A stretch of DNA of 64,000 bases from Pogostemon cablin (GCA_023678885.1 CM043005.1:11584314-11648313), one strand, 5' to 3'. Shown: positions 36,100 to 50,746, numbered from the stretch's first letter. Notes: generated by a model from the letters alone, not told the origin. A program made the numbers and translations.

Positions 36100-39000
36100 A
36101 TACATTAGTATATAGTTGGAGAACATGTTTTCAGTGTATAAAAATGCTAGGAAGCTTGCACCGTAGAGTCACTAAAATTCACAGTGCAGAGCAAATTCTA
36201 CTCCATGAGCCATGTCAAGAACTCCTTGAAGTGAGCCTTTTCTTGCCATTTTTATGGTCAAATTAAATATTGGACTTGAGAATATAATTGGAAAACATGT
36301 TTTCAGAGTATAAAAATGCTAGGTAGCTTAGACCGTAGAGTCACTAAAAACTCACAGTGCAGAGCAAATTCTACTCAGTGAGCCAGGTCAAGAACTCCTT
36401 GAAGTGAGCATTTTCTTGCAATTTATATGGTCAATTTAATTATTAGACAAGAGAATATAGTTGGAGAAATTGTTTTCAGAGCATAAAAATGCTAGGAAGC
36501 TTGCACCGTAGAGTCACTAAAAACTCACAGTGTAGAGCAGATTCTACTCGGTGAGCCAGGACAATAACTCCTTGAAGTGAGCATTTTCTTGCCATTTTTA
36601 TGGTCAAATTAGTTATTATACATTAGTATATAGTTGGAGAGCTTGTTCTCAGAGTATAAAAATGCTAGGAAGCTTGCACCGTAGAGTCACTAAAATCTCA
36701 CAATGCAGAGCAGATTCCGTGAGCTAGGTCAAGAACTCCTTGAAGTGAGCATTTTCTTGCCATTTTTATGGTCAAATTAGTTATTATACATGAGTATATA
36801 GTGGGAGAACATATTTTCAGAGTATATAACTGCTAGGAATCTTGCACCATAGAGTCACTAAAAATTCACAGTGCAGAGCAGATTCTACTCCATGAGCCAG
36901 GTCAAGAACTCCTTGAAGTGAGCCTTTTCTTGCCATTTTTATAGTCAAATTAAATATTGGACTTGAGAATATAATTGGATAACATGTTTTCAGAGTATAA
37001 AAATGCTAGGAAACTTACACCGTAGAGTCACTAAAAACTCACAGTGCAGAGCAGATTCTACTCAGTGAGCCAGGTCAAGAACTCCTTGAAGTGAGCATTT
37101 TCTTGCAATTTATATGGTCAATTTAATTATTAGACAAGAGAATCTAGCTGGAGAACTTGTTTTCAGAGTATAAAAATGCTAGGAAGCATGCACCGTAGAG
37201 TCACTAAAAATTAACAATGTATAGCAGATTCTACTCCGTGAGCCATGTCAAGAACTTCTTGAAGTTAGCATTTTCTTGCCATTTTTATGGTCAAATTAGT
37301 TATTATACATTAGTATATAATTGGAGAACATGTTTTCAGAGTATAAAAATGCTAGGAAGCTTGCACCGTAGAGTCACTAAAAACTCACAGTGCAGAGCAG
37401 ATTCTACTCCATGAGCTAGGTCAAGAACTCCTTGAAGTGAGCATTTTCTTGCCATTTTTATGGTTAAATTAGTTATTATACATGAGTATATAGTGGGAGA
37501 ACTTTTTTTTGGAGTATATAACTGCTAAGAAGCATGCACCATAGTTACACTAAAAACACTCAGTGCTGAGCTGATTCTACTCAGTTAGCCAGGTCAAGAA
37601 CTTCTTAAAGTGAGCATTTTCTTTCCATTTTTATGGTCAAATTAATTATTACACATGAGAATATAGTTGGAGAACATGTTTTGAGAGTATAAAATTGCTA
37701 GAAAGCTTGCACCATAGACTCACTAAAATTCACAGTGCAGAGCAGATTCTACTCTATGAGCTAGGTCAAGAACTCCTTGAAGTGAGCGTTTTCTTGCCAT
37801 TTTTATGGTCAAATTAAATATTGGACATGAGAATATAATTGGAAAACATGTTTTCAGAGTATAAAATTGCTAGGAAGCTTACACCATAGAGTCACTAAAA
37901 ACTCACAGTGGAGAGCAGATTCTACTTAGTGAGCCAGGTCAAGAACTCCTTGAAGTGAGCATTTTCTTGCAATTTATATGGTCAATTTAATTATTAGACA
38001 AGAGAATATAGTTGGAGAAATTGTTTTCAGAGCATAAAAATGCTAGGAAGCTTGCACCGTAGAGTCACTAAAAACTCACAGTGTAGAGCAGATTCTACTC
38101 CGTGAGCCAGGTCAAGAACTCCTTGAAGTGAGCATTTTCTTGCCATTTTTATGGTCAAATTAGTTATTATACATTATTATATAGTTGGAGAGCATGTTTT
38201 CAGAGTATAAAAATGCTAGGAAGCTTGCACCTTAGAGTCACTAAAATCTCACAGTGCAGAGCAGATTCTACTCCGTGAGATAGGTCAAGAACTCCTTGAA
38301 GTGAGCATTTTCTTGCCATTTTTATGGTCAAATTAGTTATTATACATGAGTATATAGTGGGAGAAAATATTTTCAGAGTATATAACTGCTAGGAAGCTTG
38401 CACCATAGAGTCACTAAAAATTCACAGTGCAGAGCAGATTCTACTCCATGAGCCAGGTCAAGAACTCCTTGAAGTGAACATTTTCTTGCCATTTTTATGG
38501 TCAAATTAAATATTGGACTTGAGAATATAATTGGATAACATGTTTTCAGAGTATAAAAATGCTAGGAAACTTACACTGTAGAGTCACTAAAAACTCACAG
38601 TGCAGAGCAGATTCTACTCAGTGAGCCAGGTCAAGAACTCCTTGAAGTGAGCATTTTCTTGCAATTTATATGGTCAATTTAATTATTAGACAAGAGAATA
38701 TAGTTGGAGAAATTGTTTTCAGAGCATAAAAATGCTAGGAAGCTTGCACCGTAGAGTCACTAAAAACTCACAGTGTAGAGCAGATTCTACTCCGTGAGCC
38801 AGGTCAAGAACTTCTTGAAGTGAGCATTTTCTTGCCATTTTTATTGTCAAATTAGTTATTATACATTAGTATATAGTTGGAGAGCATGTTTTCAGAGTAT
38901 AAAAATGCTAGGAAGCTTGCATCGTAGTGTCACTAAAATCTCACAATGCAGAGCAGATTCTACTCCGTGAGCTAGGTCAAGAACTCCTTGAAGTGAGCAT

Positions 39001-42000
39001 TTTCTTGCCATTTTTTGGTCAAATTAGTTATTATACATGAGTATATAGTGGGAGAACATATTTTCAAAGTATATAACTGCTAGGAAGCTTGCACCATAGA
39101 GTCACTAAAAATTCACAGTGCAGAGCAGATTCTACTCCATGAGCCAGGTCAAGAACTCCTTGAAGTCAGCCTTTTCTTGCCATTTTTATGGTCAAATTAA
39201 ATATTGGACTTGAGAATATAATTGGATAACATGTTTTCAGAGTATAAAAATGCTAGGAAACTTACACCGTAGAGTCACTAAAAACTCACAGTGCAGAGCA
39301 GATTCTATTCCGCGAGCCAGGTCAAGAACTCCTTGAAGTGAGCATTTTCTTGCAATTTTTATGGTCAAATTAGTTATTATACATGAGCATATAGAGCTAG
39401 AACATGTTTTCACAGTATATAACTGCTAAGAAGCTTGCACCATAGTGTCACTAAAAACACACAGCCCTGAGCTGATTCTACTCAGTGAGCCAGGTCAAGA
39501 ACTCCTTGAAGTGATCATTTTCTTTCCATTTTTATGGTCAAATTAATTATTACACATGAGAATATAGTTGGAGAACATGTTTTCAGAGTATAAAATTGCT
39601 AGAAAGCTTGCACCGTAGAGTCACTAAAAACTCACAGTGCAGAGCAGATTCTACTCCGTGAGCCAGGTCAAGAACTCCTTGAAGTGAGCATTTTTTTGCC
39701 ATTTTTATGGTCAACTTAGTTATTAGACATGAGAATATAGTTGGAGAACATGTGTTCAGAGTATAAAAATGCTAGGAAGCATGCGCCATAGAGTCACTAA
39801 AAAGTCAAAGTGCAGAGCTAATTCTACTCCGTTAGCCTAATCAAGAAGTCCTTGAAGTGAGTATTTTCTTGCCATTTTTATGGTCAATTTAATTATTAGA
39901 CATGAGAAAATAGTTGGAGAACATGTTTTCAAAGTATAAAAATGCTAGGAAGCTTGCACCGTAGAGTCACTAAAAATTCACAGTGCAGAGCAGATTCTAC
40001 TCCGTGTGCCAGGTCAAGAACTCCTTGAAGTGAGCCTTTTCTTGCCATTTTTATGGTAAAATTAAATATTGGACTTGAGAATATAGTTGAGAACATGTTT
40101 TCAGAGTATAAAAATGCTAGGAAGCTTACACCGTAGAGTCACTAAAAACTCACAGTGCAGAGCAGATTCTACTCAGTGAGCCAGGTCAAGAACTCCTTGA
40201 AGTGAGCATTTTCTTGCCATTTATATGGTCAATTTAATTATTAGACAAGAGAATATAGTTGGAGAACTTGTTTTCAGAGTATAAAAATGCTAGGAAGCTT
40301 GCACTGTAGAGTCACTAAAAACTCACAGTGCAGATCAGATTCTACTCTGTGAGCCAGGTTATGAACTCCTTGAAATGAGCATTTCTTGCCATTTTTATGG
40401 TCAAATTAGTTATTATACATGAGTATATAGTTGGAGAACATGTTTTCAGAGTATAAAAATGCTAGGAAGCTTGCACCATAGAGTCACTAAAAACTCACAG
40501 TGCAGAGCAGATTCTACTCTATGAGCCAGGTCAAGAACTCCTTGAAGTGTGCATTTTCTTGCCATTTTTATGTTCAAATTAGTTATTATACATGAGTATA
40601 TAGTTGGAGAACATGTTTTCAGAGTATATAACTGCTAAGAAGCTTGCACCATAGTGTCACTAAAAACACACAGTGCTGAGTTGATTCTTCTCAGTGAGCC
40701 AGGTCAAGAACTCCTTGAAGTGAGCATTTTCTTGCCATTTTTATGGTCAAATTAGTTATTATACATTAGTATATAGTTGGAGAACATGTTTTCAGAGTAT
40801 AAAAATGCTAGGAAGCTTGCACCGTAGAGTCACTAAAAATTCACAGTGCAGAGCAGATTCTACTCCGTGAGCCAGGTCAAGAACTCCTTGAAGTGAGCCT
40901 TTTCTTGCCATTTTTATGGTCAAATTAAATATTGGACTTGAGAATATAGTTGGAGAACATGTTTTCAGAGTATAAAAATGCTAGGAAGCTTAGACCGTAG
41001 AGTCACTAAAAACTCACAGTGCAGAGCAAATTCTACTCAGTGAGCCAGGTCAAGAACTCCTTGAAGTGAGCATTTTCTTGCAATTTATATGGTCAATTTA
41101 ATTATTAGACAAGAGAATATAGTTGGAGAAATTGTTTTCAGAGCATAAAAATGCTAGGAAGCTTGCACCGTAGAGTCACTAAAAACTCACAGTGTAGAGC
41201 AGATTCTACTCCGTGAGCCAGGACAATAACTCCTTGAAGTGAGCATTTTCTTGCCATTTTTATGGTCAAATTAGTTATTATACATTAGTATATAGTTGGA
41301 GAGCTTGTTCTCAGAGTATAAAAATGCTAGGAAGCTTGCACCGTAGAGTCACTAAAATCTCACAATGCAGAGCAGATTCCTTGAGCTAGGTCAAGAACTC
41401 CTTGAAGTGAGCATTTTCTTGCCATTTTTATGGTCAAATTAGTTATTATACATGAGTATATAGTGGGAGAACTTTTTTTTTCAGAGTATATAACTGCTAG
41501 GAAGCTTGCACCATAGACTCACTAAATATTCACAGTGCAGAGCAGATTCTACTCCATGAGCCAGGTCAAGAACTCCTTGAAGTGAGCCTTTTCTTGCCAT
41601 TTTTATAGTCAAATTAAATATTGTACTTGAGAATATAATTGGATAACATGTTTTCAGAGTATAAAAATGCTAGGAAACTTACACCGTAGAGTCACTAAAA
41701 TTCACAGTGCAGAGCAGATTCTACTCCATGAGCCAGGTCAAGAACTCCTTGAAGTGAGCATTTTCTTCCCATTTTTATGGTCAAATTAAATATTGGACAT
41801 GAGAATATAATTGGAAAACATGTTTTCAGAATATAAAAATGCTAGGAAGCTTACACCATGGAGTCACTAAAAACTCACAGTGCAGAGCAGATTCTGCTCA
41901 GTGAGCCAGGTCAAGAACTCCTTGAAGTGAGCATTTTCTTGCAATTTATATGGTCAATTTAATAATTAGACAAGAGAATATAGTTGGAGAAATTATTTTC

Positions 42001-43600
42001 AGAGCATAAAAATGCTAGGAAGCTTGCACCGTAGAGTCGCTAAAAACTCACAGTGTAGAGCAGATTCTACTCCGTGAGCCAGGTCAAGAACTCCTTGAAG
42101 TGAGTATTTTCTTGCCATTTTTATGGTCAAATTAGTTATTATACATTAGTATATAGTTGGAGAGCATGTTTTAAGAGTATAAAAAAGCTAGGAAGCTTGC
42201 AACGTAGAGTCACTAAAATCTCATAGTGCAGAGCAGATTCTACTCCGTGAGATAGGTCAAGAACTCCTTGAAGTGAGCATTTTCTTGCCATTTTTATGGA
42301 CAAATTAGTTATTATACATGAGTATATAGTGGGAGAACATATTTTCAGAGTATATAACTGCTAGGAAGCTTGCACCATAGAGTCACTAAAAATTCACAGT
42401 GCAGAGCAGATTCTACTCCATGAGCCAGGTCAAGAACTCCTTGAAGTGAACATTTTCTTGCCATTTTTATGGTCAAATTAAATATTGGACTTTAGAATAT
42501 AATTGGATAACATGTTTTCAGAGTATAAAAATGCTAGGAAACTTACACCGTAGATTCACTAAAAACTTACAGTGTAGAGCAGATTCTACTCAGTGAGCCA
42601 GGTCAAGAACTCCTTGAAGTGAGCATTTTCTTGCAATTTATATGGTCAATTTAATTATTAGACAAGAGAATATGGTTGGAGAAATTGTTTTCAGAGCATA
42701 AAAATGCTAGGAAGCTTGCACCGTAGAGTCACTAAAAACTCACAGTGTAGAGCAGATTCTACTCCGTGAGCCAGGACAATAACTCCTTGAAGTGAGCATT
42801 TTCTTGCCATTTTTATGGTCAAATTAGTTATTATACATTAGTATATAGTTGGAGAGCTTGTTCTCAGAGTATAAAAATGCTAGGAAGCTTGCACCGTAGA
42901 GTCACTAAAATCTCACAATGTAGAGCAGATTCCTTGAGCTAGGTCAAGAACTCCTTGAAGTGAGCATTTTCTTGCCATTTTTATGGTCAAATTACTTATT
43001 ATACATGAGTATATAGTGGGAGAACATATTTTCAGAGTATATAACTGCTAGGAAGCTTGCACCATAGAGTCACTAAAAATTCACAGTGCAGAGCAGATTC
43101 TACTCCATGAGCCAGGTCAAGAACTCCTTGAAGTGAACATTTTCTTGCCATTTTTACGGTCAAATTAAATATTGGACTTTAGAATATAATTGGATAACAT
43201 GTTTTCAGAGTATAAAAATGCTAGGAAACTTACACCATAGAGTCACTAAAAACTCACAGTGCAGAGCAGATTCTACTCAGTGAGCCAGGTCAAGAACTCC
43301 TTGAAGTGAGCATTTTCTTGCCATTTATATGGTCAATTTAATTATTAGACAAGAGAATATAGTTGGAGAACATGTTTTCAGAGTATAAAAATGCTAGGAA
43401 GCTTGCACCGTAGAGTCACTAAAAACTCACAGTGTAGAGCAGATTCTACTCCGTGAGCCAGGTCAAAAACTCCTTGAAGTGAGCATTTTCTTGCCATTTT
43501 TATGGTCAAATTAGTTATTATACATTAGTATATAGTTGGAGAGCATGTTTTCAGAGTATAAAAATGCTAGGAAGCTTGCATCGTAGTGTCACTAAAATCT
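36100..43600. repeat. higher-order repeat family of about 1553 bp (nine monomers)
   Basis: The variant ggacaataactcc occurs at 36559, 41221 and 42774; the spacings of 4662 and 1553 bp equal three and one nine-monomer units. The variant aattgttttcagagcataa occurs near 36468, 38017, 38711, 41130, 41990 and 42683, spaced by 4, 5, 9 or 14 monomers. The periodicity is imperfect because of monomer gains and losses. Confidence 0.85.
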
Positions 43601-45599
43601 CACAATGCAGAGCAGATTCTACTCCGTGAGCTAGGTCAAGAACTCCTTGAAGTGAGCATTTTCTTGCCATTTTTATGGTTAAATTAGTTATTATACATGA
43701 ATATATAGTGGGAGAACATATTTTTAGAGTATATAACTGTTAAGAAGCATGCACCATAGTGTCACTAAAAAAACACAGTGCTGAGCTGATTCTACTCAGT
43801 TAGTCAGGTCAAGAACTCCTTGAAGTGAGCATTTTCTTTCCATTTTTATGGTCAAATTAATTATTACACATGAGAATATAGTTGGAGAACATGTTTTGAG
43901 AGTATAAAATTACTAGAAAGCTTGCACCGTAGAGTCACTAAAAACTCACAGTGCAGAGCATATTCTACTGCTTGAGCCAGGTCAAGAACTCCTTGAAGTG
44001 AGTATTTTTTTGCCGTTTTTATGGTCAACTTAGTTATTAGACATGAGAATATAGTTGGAGAACATGTGTTCAGAGTATAAAAATGCTTGGAAGCATGTAC
44101 CATAGAGTCACTAAAAAGTCAAAGTACAGAGCTAATTCTACTCCATTAGCCTAATCAAGAAGTCCTTGAAGTGAGTATTTTCTTGCCATTTTTATGGTCA
44201 ATTTAATTATTAGACATGAGAAAATAGTTGGAGAAATGTTTTCAAAGTATAAAAATGCTAGGAAGCTTGCACCGTAGAGTCACTAAAAATTCACAGTGCA
44301 GAGCATATTATACTCTATGAGCCAGGTCAAGAACTCCTTGAAGTGAGCCTTTTCTTGCCATTTTTTTATGGTCAAATTAAATATTGGACTTGAGAATATA
44401 ATTGGAGAACATGTTTTCAGAGTATAAAAATGCTAGGAAGCTTACACCGTAGATTCACTAAAAACTCACAGTGCAGAGCAGATTCTACTCAGTGAGCCAG
44501 GTCAAGAACTCCTTGAAGTGAGCATTTTCTTGCAATTTATATGGTCAATTTAATTATTAGACAAGAGAATAGAGTTGGAGAACTTGTTTTCAGAGTATAA
44601 AAATGCTAGAAAGCTTGCACTGTAGAGTCACTAAAAACTCACAGTGTAGAGCAGATTCTACTCTGTGAGCCAGGTCAAGAACTCCTTGAAGTGAGCATTT
44701 TCTTGCCATTTTTATGGTCAAATTAGTTATTATACATGAGTATATAGTTGGAGAACATATTTTCAAAGTATAAAAATGCTATGAAGCTTGCACCGTAGAG
44801 TCACTATAAACTCACACTGCAGAGCAGATTCTACTCCGTGAGCCAGGTCAAGAACTCCCTGAAGTGAGCATTTCCTTGCCATTTTTATGGTCAAATTAGT
44901 TATTATACAAGAGTATATAGTTGGAGAACATGTTTTCAAAGAATATAACTAATAAGAAGCTTGCACCATAGTGTCACTAAAAACACACAGTGCTGAGCTT
45001 ATTCTACTCAGTGAGCCAGGTCAAGAACTCGTTTAAGTGAGCATTTTCTTTCCATTTTTATGGTCAAATTAATTATTACACATGAGAATATAGTTGGAGA
45101 ATATGTTTTCAGAGTATAAAATTGCTAGAAAGCTTGCACCGTAGAGTCACTAAAAACTCACAGTGTAGAGCAGATTCAACTCCGTGAGCCAGGTCAAGAA
45201 CTCCTTGAAGTGAGCATTTTCTTGCCATTTTTATGGTCAAATTAGTTATTATACATGAGTATATAGTTGGAGAACATGTTTTCAGAGTATAAAAATGCTA
45301 GGAAGCTTGCACCGTAAACTCACTATAAACTCACACTGCAGAGCAGATTCTACTCCGTGATCCAGGTCACGAACTCCTTGAAGTGAGCATTTCCTTGCCA
45401 TTTTTATAGTCAAATTCATTTTTATACAAGAGTATATAGTTGGAGAATATGTTTTCAGAGTATATAACTGATAAGAAGCTTGCACCATAGTGTCATTAAA
45501 AACACACAGTGCTGAGATGATTCTACTCAGTGAGCCAGGTCAAGAACTCCTTGAAGTGTGCATTTTCTTTCCATTTTTATGGTAAAATTAATTATTACA

Positions 45600-48500
45600 C
45601 ATGAGAATATAGTTGGAGAACATATTTTAGAGTATAAAATTGCTAGAAAGCATGCACCGTAGAGTCACTAAAAACTCACAGTGCAGAGCAGATTCTACTC
45701 CGTGAGCCAGGTCAAGAACTCCTTGAAGTGAGTATTTTTTTGCCATTTTTATGGTCAACTTAGTTATTAGACATGAGAATACAGTTGGAGAACATGTGTT
45801 CAGAGTATAAAAATGCTAGGAAGCATGCACCATAGAGTCACTAAAAAGTCAAAGTGCAGAGCTAATTCTACTCCAATAGCCTAATCAAGAAGTTCTTGAA
45901 GTGAGTATTTTCTTGCCATTTTTATGGTCAATTTAATTATTAGACATGAGAAAATAGTTGGAGAACATGTTTTCAAAGTATAAAAATGCTAGGAAGCTTG
46001 CACCGTAGAGTCACTAAAAATTCACAGTGCGGAGCAGATTCTACTCCGTGTGCCAGGTCAAGAACTCCTTGAAGTGAGCCTTTTCTTGCCATTTTTATGG
46101 TAAAATTAAATATTGGACTTGAGAATATAATTGGATAACATGTTTTCAAAGTATAAAAATGCTAGGAAACTTACACCGTAGAGTCACTAAAAACTCACTG
46201 TGCAGAGCAGATTCTACTCAGTGAGCCAGGTGAAGAACTCCTTGAAGTGAGCATTTTCTTGGCATTTATATGGTCAATTTAATTATTAGACAAGAGAATA
46301 TAGTTGCAGAACTTGTTTTCAGAGTATAAAAATATTAGGAAGCTTGCACCATAGAGTCACTAAAAACTCACAGTGCAGAGCAGATTCTACTCATGAGCCA
46401 GGTCAAGAACTCCTTGAAGTGAGCATTTTCTTGCACTTTATATGGTCAATTTAATTATTAGACAAGAGAATATAGTTGGAGAACTTGTTTTCAGAGTATA
46501 AAATGCTACGAAGCTTGCACCGTAGAGTCATTAAAAACTCACAGTGCAGAGCAGATTCTACTCCGTGAGCCAGGTCAAGAACTCCTTGAAATGAGCATTT
46601 TCTTGCCATTTTTATGGTCAAATTAGTTATTATACATGAGTATATAGTTGGAGAACATGTTTTCAGAGTATAAAAATGCTAGGAAGAATGCGCCATAGAG
46701 TCACTAAAAAGTCAAAGTGCAGAGCTAATTCTACTCCATGAGCCTAATCAAGAAGTTCTTGAAGTGAGTATTTTCTTGCCATTTTTATGGTCAATTTAAT
46801 TATTAGACATGAGAAAATAGTTGGAGAACATGTTTTCAAAGTGTAAAAATGCTAGGAAGCTTGCACCATAGAGTCACTAAAAATTCACAGTGCAGAGCAG
46901 ATTCTACTCCGTGTGCCAGGTCAAGAACTCCTTGAAGTGAGCCTTTTCTTGCCATTTTTATGGTAAAATTAAATATTGGACTTGAGAATATAGTTGGAGA
47001 ACATGTTTTCAGAGTATAAAAATGCTTGGAAGCTTACACCGTAGAGTCACTAAAAACTCACAGTGCATAGCAAATTCAACTCAGTAAGCCAGGTCAAGAA
47101 CTCCTTGAAGTAAGCATTTTCTTGGCATTTATATGGTCAATTTAATTATTAGACAAGAGAATATAGTTGCAGAACTTGTTTTCAGAGTATAAAAATGTTA
47201 GGAAGCTTTCACCATAGAGTCACTAAAAACTCACAGTGCAGAGCAGATTCTACTCATGAGCCAAGTCAAGAACTCCTTGAAGTGAGCATTTTCTTGCCAT
47301 TTTATGGTCAAATTAATTATTATACATTAGTATATAGTTGGAGAACATATTTTAAGAGTATAAAAATGCTAGAAAGCTTGCATCGTAGAGTAACTAAAAA
47401 CTCACAGTGCATAGCAGATTATACTCCGTGAGCCAGGTCAAGAACTCCTTGAAGTGAGCATTTTTTTGCCATTTTTATGGTCAACATAGTTATTAGACAT
47501 GAGAATACAGTTGGAGAACATGTGTTCAGAGTATAAAAATGCTAGGAAGCATGTGCCATAGAGTCACTAAAAAGTCAAAGTGCAGAGCAAATTTTACTCC
47601 AATAGCCTAATCAAGAAGTTCTTGAAGTGAGTATTTTCTTGCCATTTTTATGGTCAATTTAATTATTAGACATGAGAAAATACTTGGAGAACATGTTTTC
47701 AAAGTATAAAAATGCTAGGAAGCTTGCACCGTAGAGTCTCAAAAAATTCAAAGTGCGGAGTAGATTCTACTCCGTGTGCCAGGTCAAGAACTCCTTAAAG
47801 TGAGACTTTTCTTGCCATTTTTATGGTAAAATTAAATATTGGACTTGAGAATATAGTTGAAGAACATATTTTCAGAGTATAAAAATGCTAAGAAGCTTAC
47901 ATCGTAGAGTCACTAAAAACTCACAGTGCAGAGCAGATTCTACTCAGTGTGCCAGTCAAGAACTCCTTCAAGTGAGCATTTTCTTGGCATTTATATGGTC
48001 AATTTAATTATTAGACAAGAGAATATAGTTGCAGAACTTGTTTTCTGAGTACAAAAATGCTAGGAAGCTTGCACCGTAGAGTCACTAAAATCTCACAGTG
48101 CAGAGCAGATTCTACTCATGAGCCAGGTCAAGAACTCTTTGAAGTGAGTATTTTCTTGCACTTTATATGGTCAATTTAATTATTAGACAAGAGAATATAG
48201 TTGGAGAACTTGTTTTCAGAGTATAAAAATGCTACGAAGCTTGCACCGTAGAGTTATTAAAAACTCACAGTGCACAGAGCAGATTCTACTCTGTGAGCCA
48301 GGTCAAGAACTCCTTGAAATGAGCATTTTCTTGCCATTTTTATGGTCAAATTAGTTATTATACATGAGTATATAGTTGGAGAACATGTTTTCAGAGTATA
48401 AAAATGCTAGGAAGCATGCGCCATAGAGTCACTAAAAAGTCAAAGTGCAGAGCTAATTCTACTCCATGAGCCTAATCAAGAAGTTCTTGAAGTGAGTATT

Positions 48501-50746
48501 TTCTTGCCATTTTTATGGTCAATTTAATTATTAGACATGAGAAAATAGTTGGAGAACATGTTTTCAAAGTTTAAAAATGCTAGGAAGCTTACACCGTAGA
48601 GTCACTAAAAACTCACAGTGCAGAGCAGATTCTACTCAGTGAGCCAGGTCAAGAACTCCTTGAAGTGAGCATTTTCTTGGCATTTATATGGTCAATTTAA
48701 TTATTAGACAAGAGAATATAGTTGCAGAACTTGTTTTCAGAGTATAAAAATGTTAGGAAGCTTTCACCATAGAGTCACTAAAAACTCACAGTGCAGAGCA
48801 GATTCTACTCATGAGCCAAGTCAAGAACTCCTTGAAGTGAGCATTTTCTTGCCATTTTTATGGTCAAATTAGTTATTATACATTAGTATATAGTTGGAGA
48901 ACATATTTTAAGAGTATAAAAATGCTAGGAAGCTTGCACCGTAGAGTCACTAAAAACTCACAGTGCAGAGCAGATTCTACTCCGTGAGCCAGGTCAAGAA
49001 CTCCTTGAAGTGAGCATTTTTTTGCCATTTTTATGGTCAAATGAGTTATTATACATGACTGTATAGTGGGAGAACATGTTTTCAGAGTATATAACTGCTA
49101 AGAAGCTTGCACCATAGTGTCACTAAAAACACACAGTGCTGAGCTGATTCTACTCAGTGAGCCAGGTCAAGAACTCCTTTAAGTGAGCATTTTCTTTCCA
49201 TTTTTATGGTCAAATTAATTATTACACATGAGAATATAGTTGGAGAACATACATTCAGAGTATAAAATTGCTAGAAAGCATGCACCGTAGAGTAACTAAA
49301 AACTCACAGTGCAGAGCAGATTCTACTCCGTGAGCCAGGTCAAGAACTCCTTGAAGTGAGCATTTTTTTGCCATTTTTATGGTCAACTTAGTTATTAGAA
49401 TACAGTTGGAGAACATGTGTTCAGAGTATAAAAATGCTAGGAAGCATGTGCCATAGAGTCACTAAAAAGTCAAAGTGCAGAGCTAATTCTACTCCAATAG
49501 CCTAATCAAGAAGTTCTTGAAGTGAGTATTTTCTTGCCATTTTTATGGTCAATTTAATTATTAGACATGAGAAAATAGTTGGAGAACATGTTTTCAAAGT
49601 ATAAAAATGCTAGGAAGCTTGCACCGTAGAGTCTCAAAAAATTCAAAGTGCGGAGCAGATTCTACTCCGTGTGCCAGGTCAAGAACTCCTTGAAGTGAGC
49701 CTTTTCTTGCCATTTTTATGGTAAAATTAAATATTGGACTTGAGAATATAGTTGAAGAACATATTTTCAGAGTATAAAAATGCTAGGAAGCTTACACCGT
49801 AGAGTCACTAAAAACTCACAGTGCAGAGCAGATTCTACTCAGTGAGCCAGTCAAGAACTCCTTGAAGTGAGCATTTTCTTGGCATTTATATGGTCAATTT
49901 AATTATTAGACAAGAGAATATAGTTGCAGAACTTGTTTTCAGAGTACAAAAATGCTAGGAAGCTTGCACCGTAGAGTCACTAAAAACTCACAGTGCAGAG
50001 CAGATTCTACTCATGAGCCAGGTCAAGAACTCCTTGAAGTGAGCATTTTCTTGCACTTTATATGGTCAATTTAATTATTAGACAAGAGAATATAGTTGGA
50101 GAACTTGTTTTCAGAGTATAAAAATGCTACGAAGCTTGCACCGTAGAGTCATTAAAAACTCACACTGCAGAGCAGATTCTACTCTGTGAGCCAGGTCAAG
50201 AACTCCTTGAAATAAGCATTTTCTTGCTATTTTTATGGTCAAATTAGTTATTATACATGAGTATATAGTTGGAGAACATGTTTTCAGAGTATAAAAATGC
50301 TAGGAAGCATGCGCCATAGAGTCACTAAAAAGTCAAAGTGCAGAGCTAAGAACTCCATGAGCCTAATCAAGAAGTTCTTGAAGTGAGTATTTTCTTGCCA
50401 TTTTTATGGTCAATTTAATTATTAGACATGAGAAAATAGTTGGAGAACATGTTTTCAAAGTATAAAAATGCTAGGAAGCTTACACCGTAGAGTCACTAAA
50501 AACTCACAGTGCAGAGCAGATTCAACTCAGTGAGCCAGGTCAAGAACTCCTTGAATTGAGCATTTTCTTGGCATTTATATGGTCAATTTAATTATTAGAC
50601 AAGAGAATATAGTTGCAGAACTTGTTTTCAGAGTATAAAAATGTTAGGAAGCTTTCACCGTAGAGTCACTAAAAACTCACAGTGCAGAGCAGATTCTACT
50701 CATGAGCCAAGACAAGAACTCCTTGAAGTGAGCATTTTCTTGCAAT
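45600..50746. repeat. third higher-order repeat family (9-11 monomers)
   Basis: Variant tagttgcagaacttg starts at about 46301, 47164, 48024, 48719, 49921 and 50611. The pair 47164/48719 is 1555 bp apart (nine monomers) and 48719/50611 is about 1892 bp apart (eleven). Unit length therefore varies. The array ends at about 50746 within tcttgcaat. Confidence 0.8.

Larger units (their letters stand above)
25280..50746. repeat. 172-bp satellite array, block D (main array, about 147 monomers)
   Basis: Uninterrupted 25.5-kb tandem array of the same AT-rich monomer. Distinct monomer classes repeat in fixed order, giving higher-order repeats: an exact 1482-bp unit at 25.56-31.95 kb, units of about 1553 bp at 36-43.6 kb, and 9- to 11-monomer units at 45.6-50.7 kb. 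Copies here are more alike than in blocks A-B, suggesting recent amplification. Scattered 65-80 codon frames (for example 33078-33275, 43864-44103, 45282-45488 minus) are repeat shadows. No transposon interrupts the block. Confidence 0.97.

Noticed and set aside
1..50746. Dozens of 60-100 codon minus-strand frames (for example 16774-16980, 33078-33275, 45282-45488) with similar proteins
   Set aside because: They are the satellite read in one frame. They recur because the DNA recurs, their starts and stops move with monomer variants, and the monomer length is not a multiple of three.
1..50746. A CENP-B-box-like site in the monomer (gttggagaa)
   Set aside because: Only the TTGGA core agrees with the box; the essential flanking CG-containing positions do not match.
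25280..50746. CRISPR array
   Set aside because: Repeats are about 172 bp with no unique spacers, in plant DNA.
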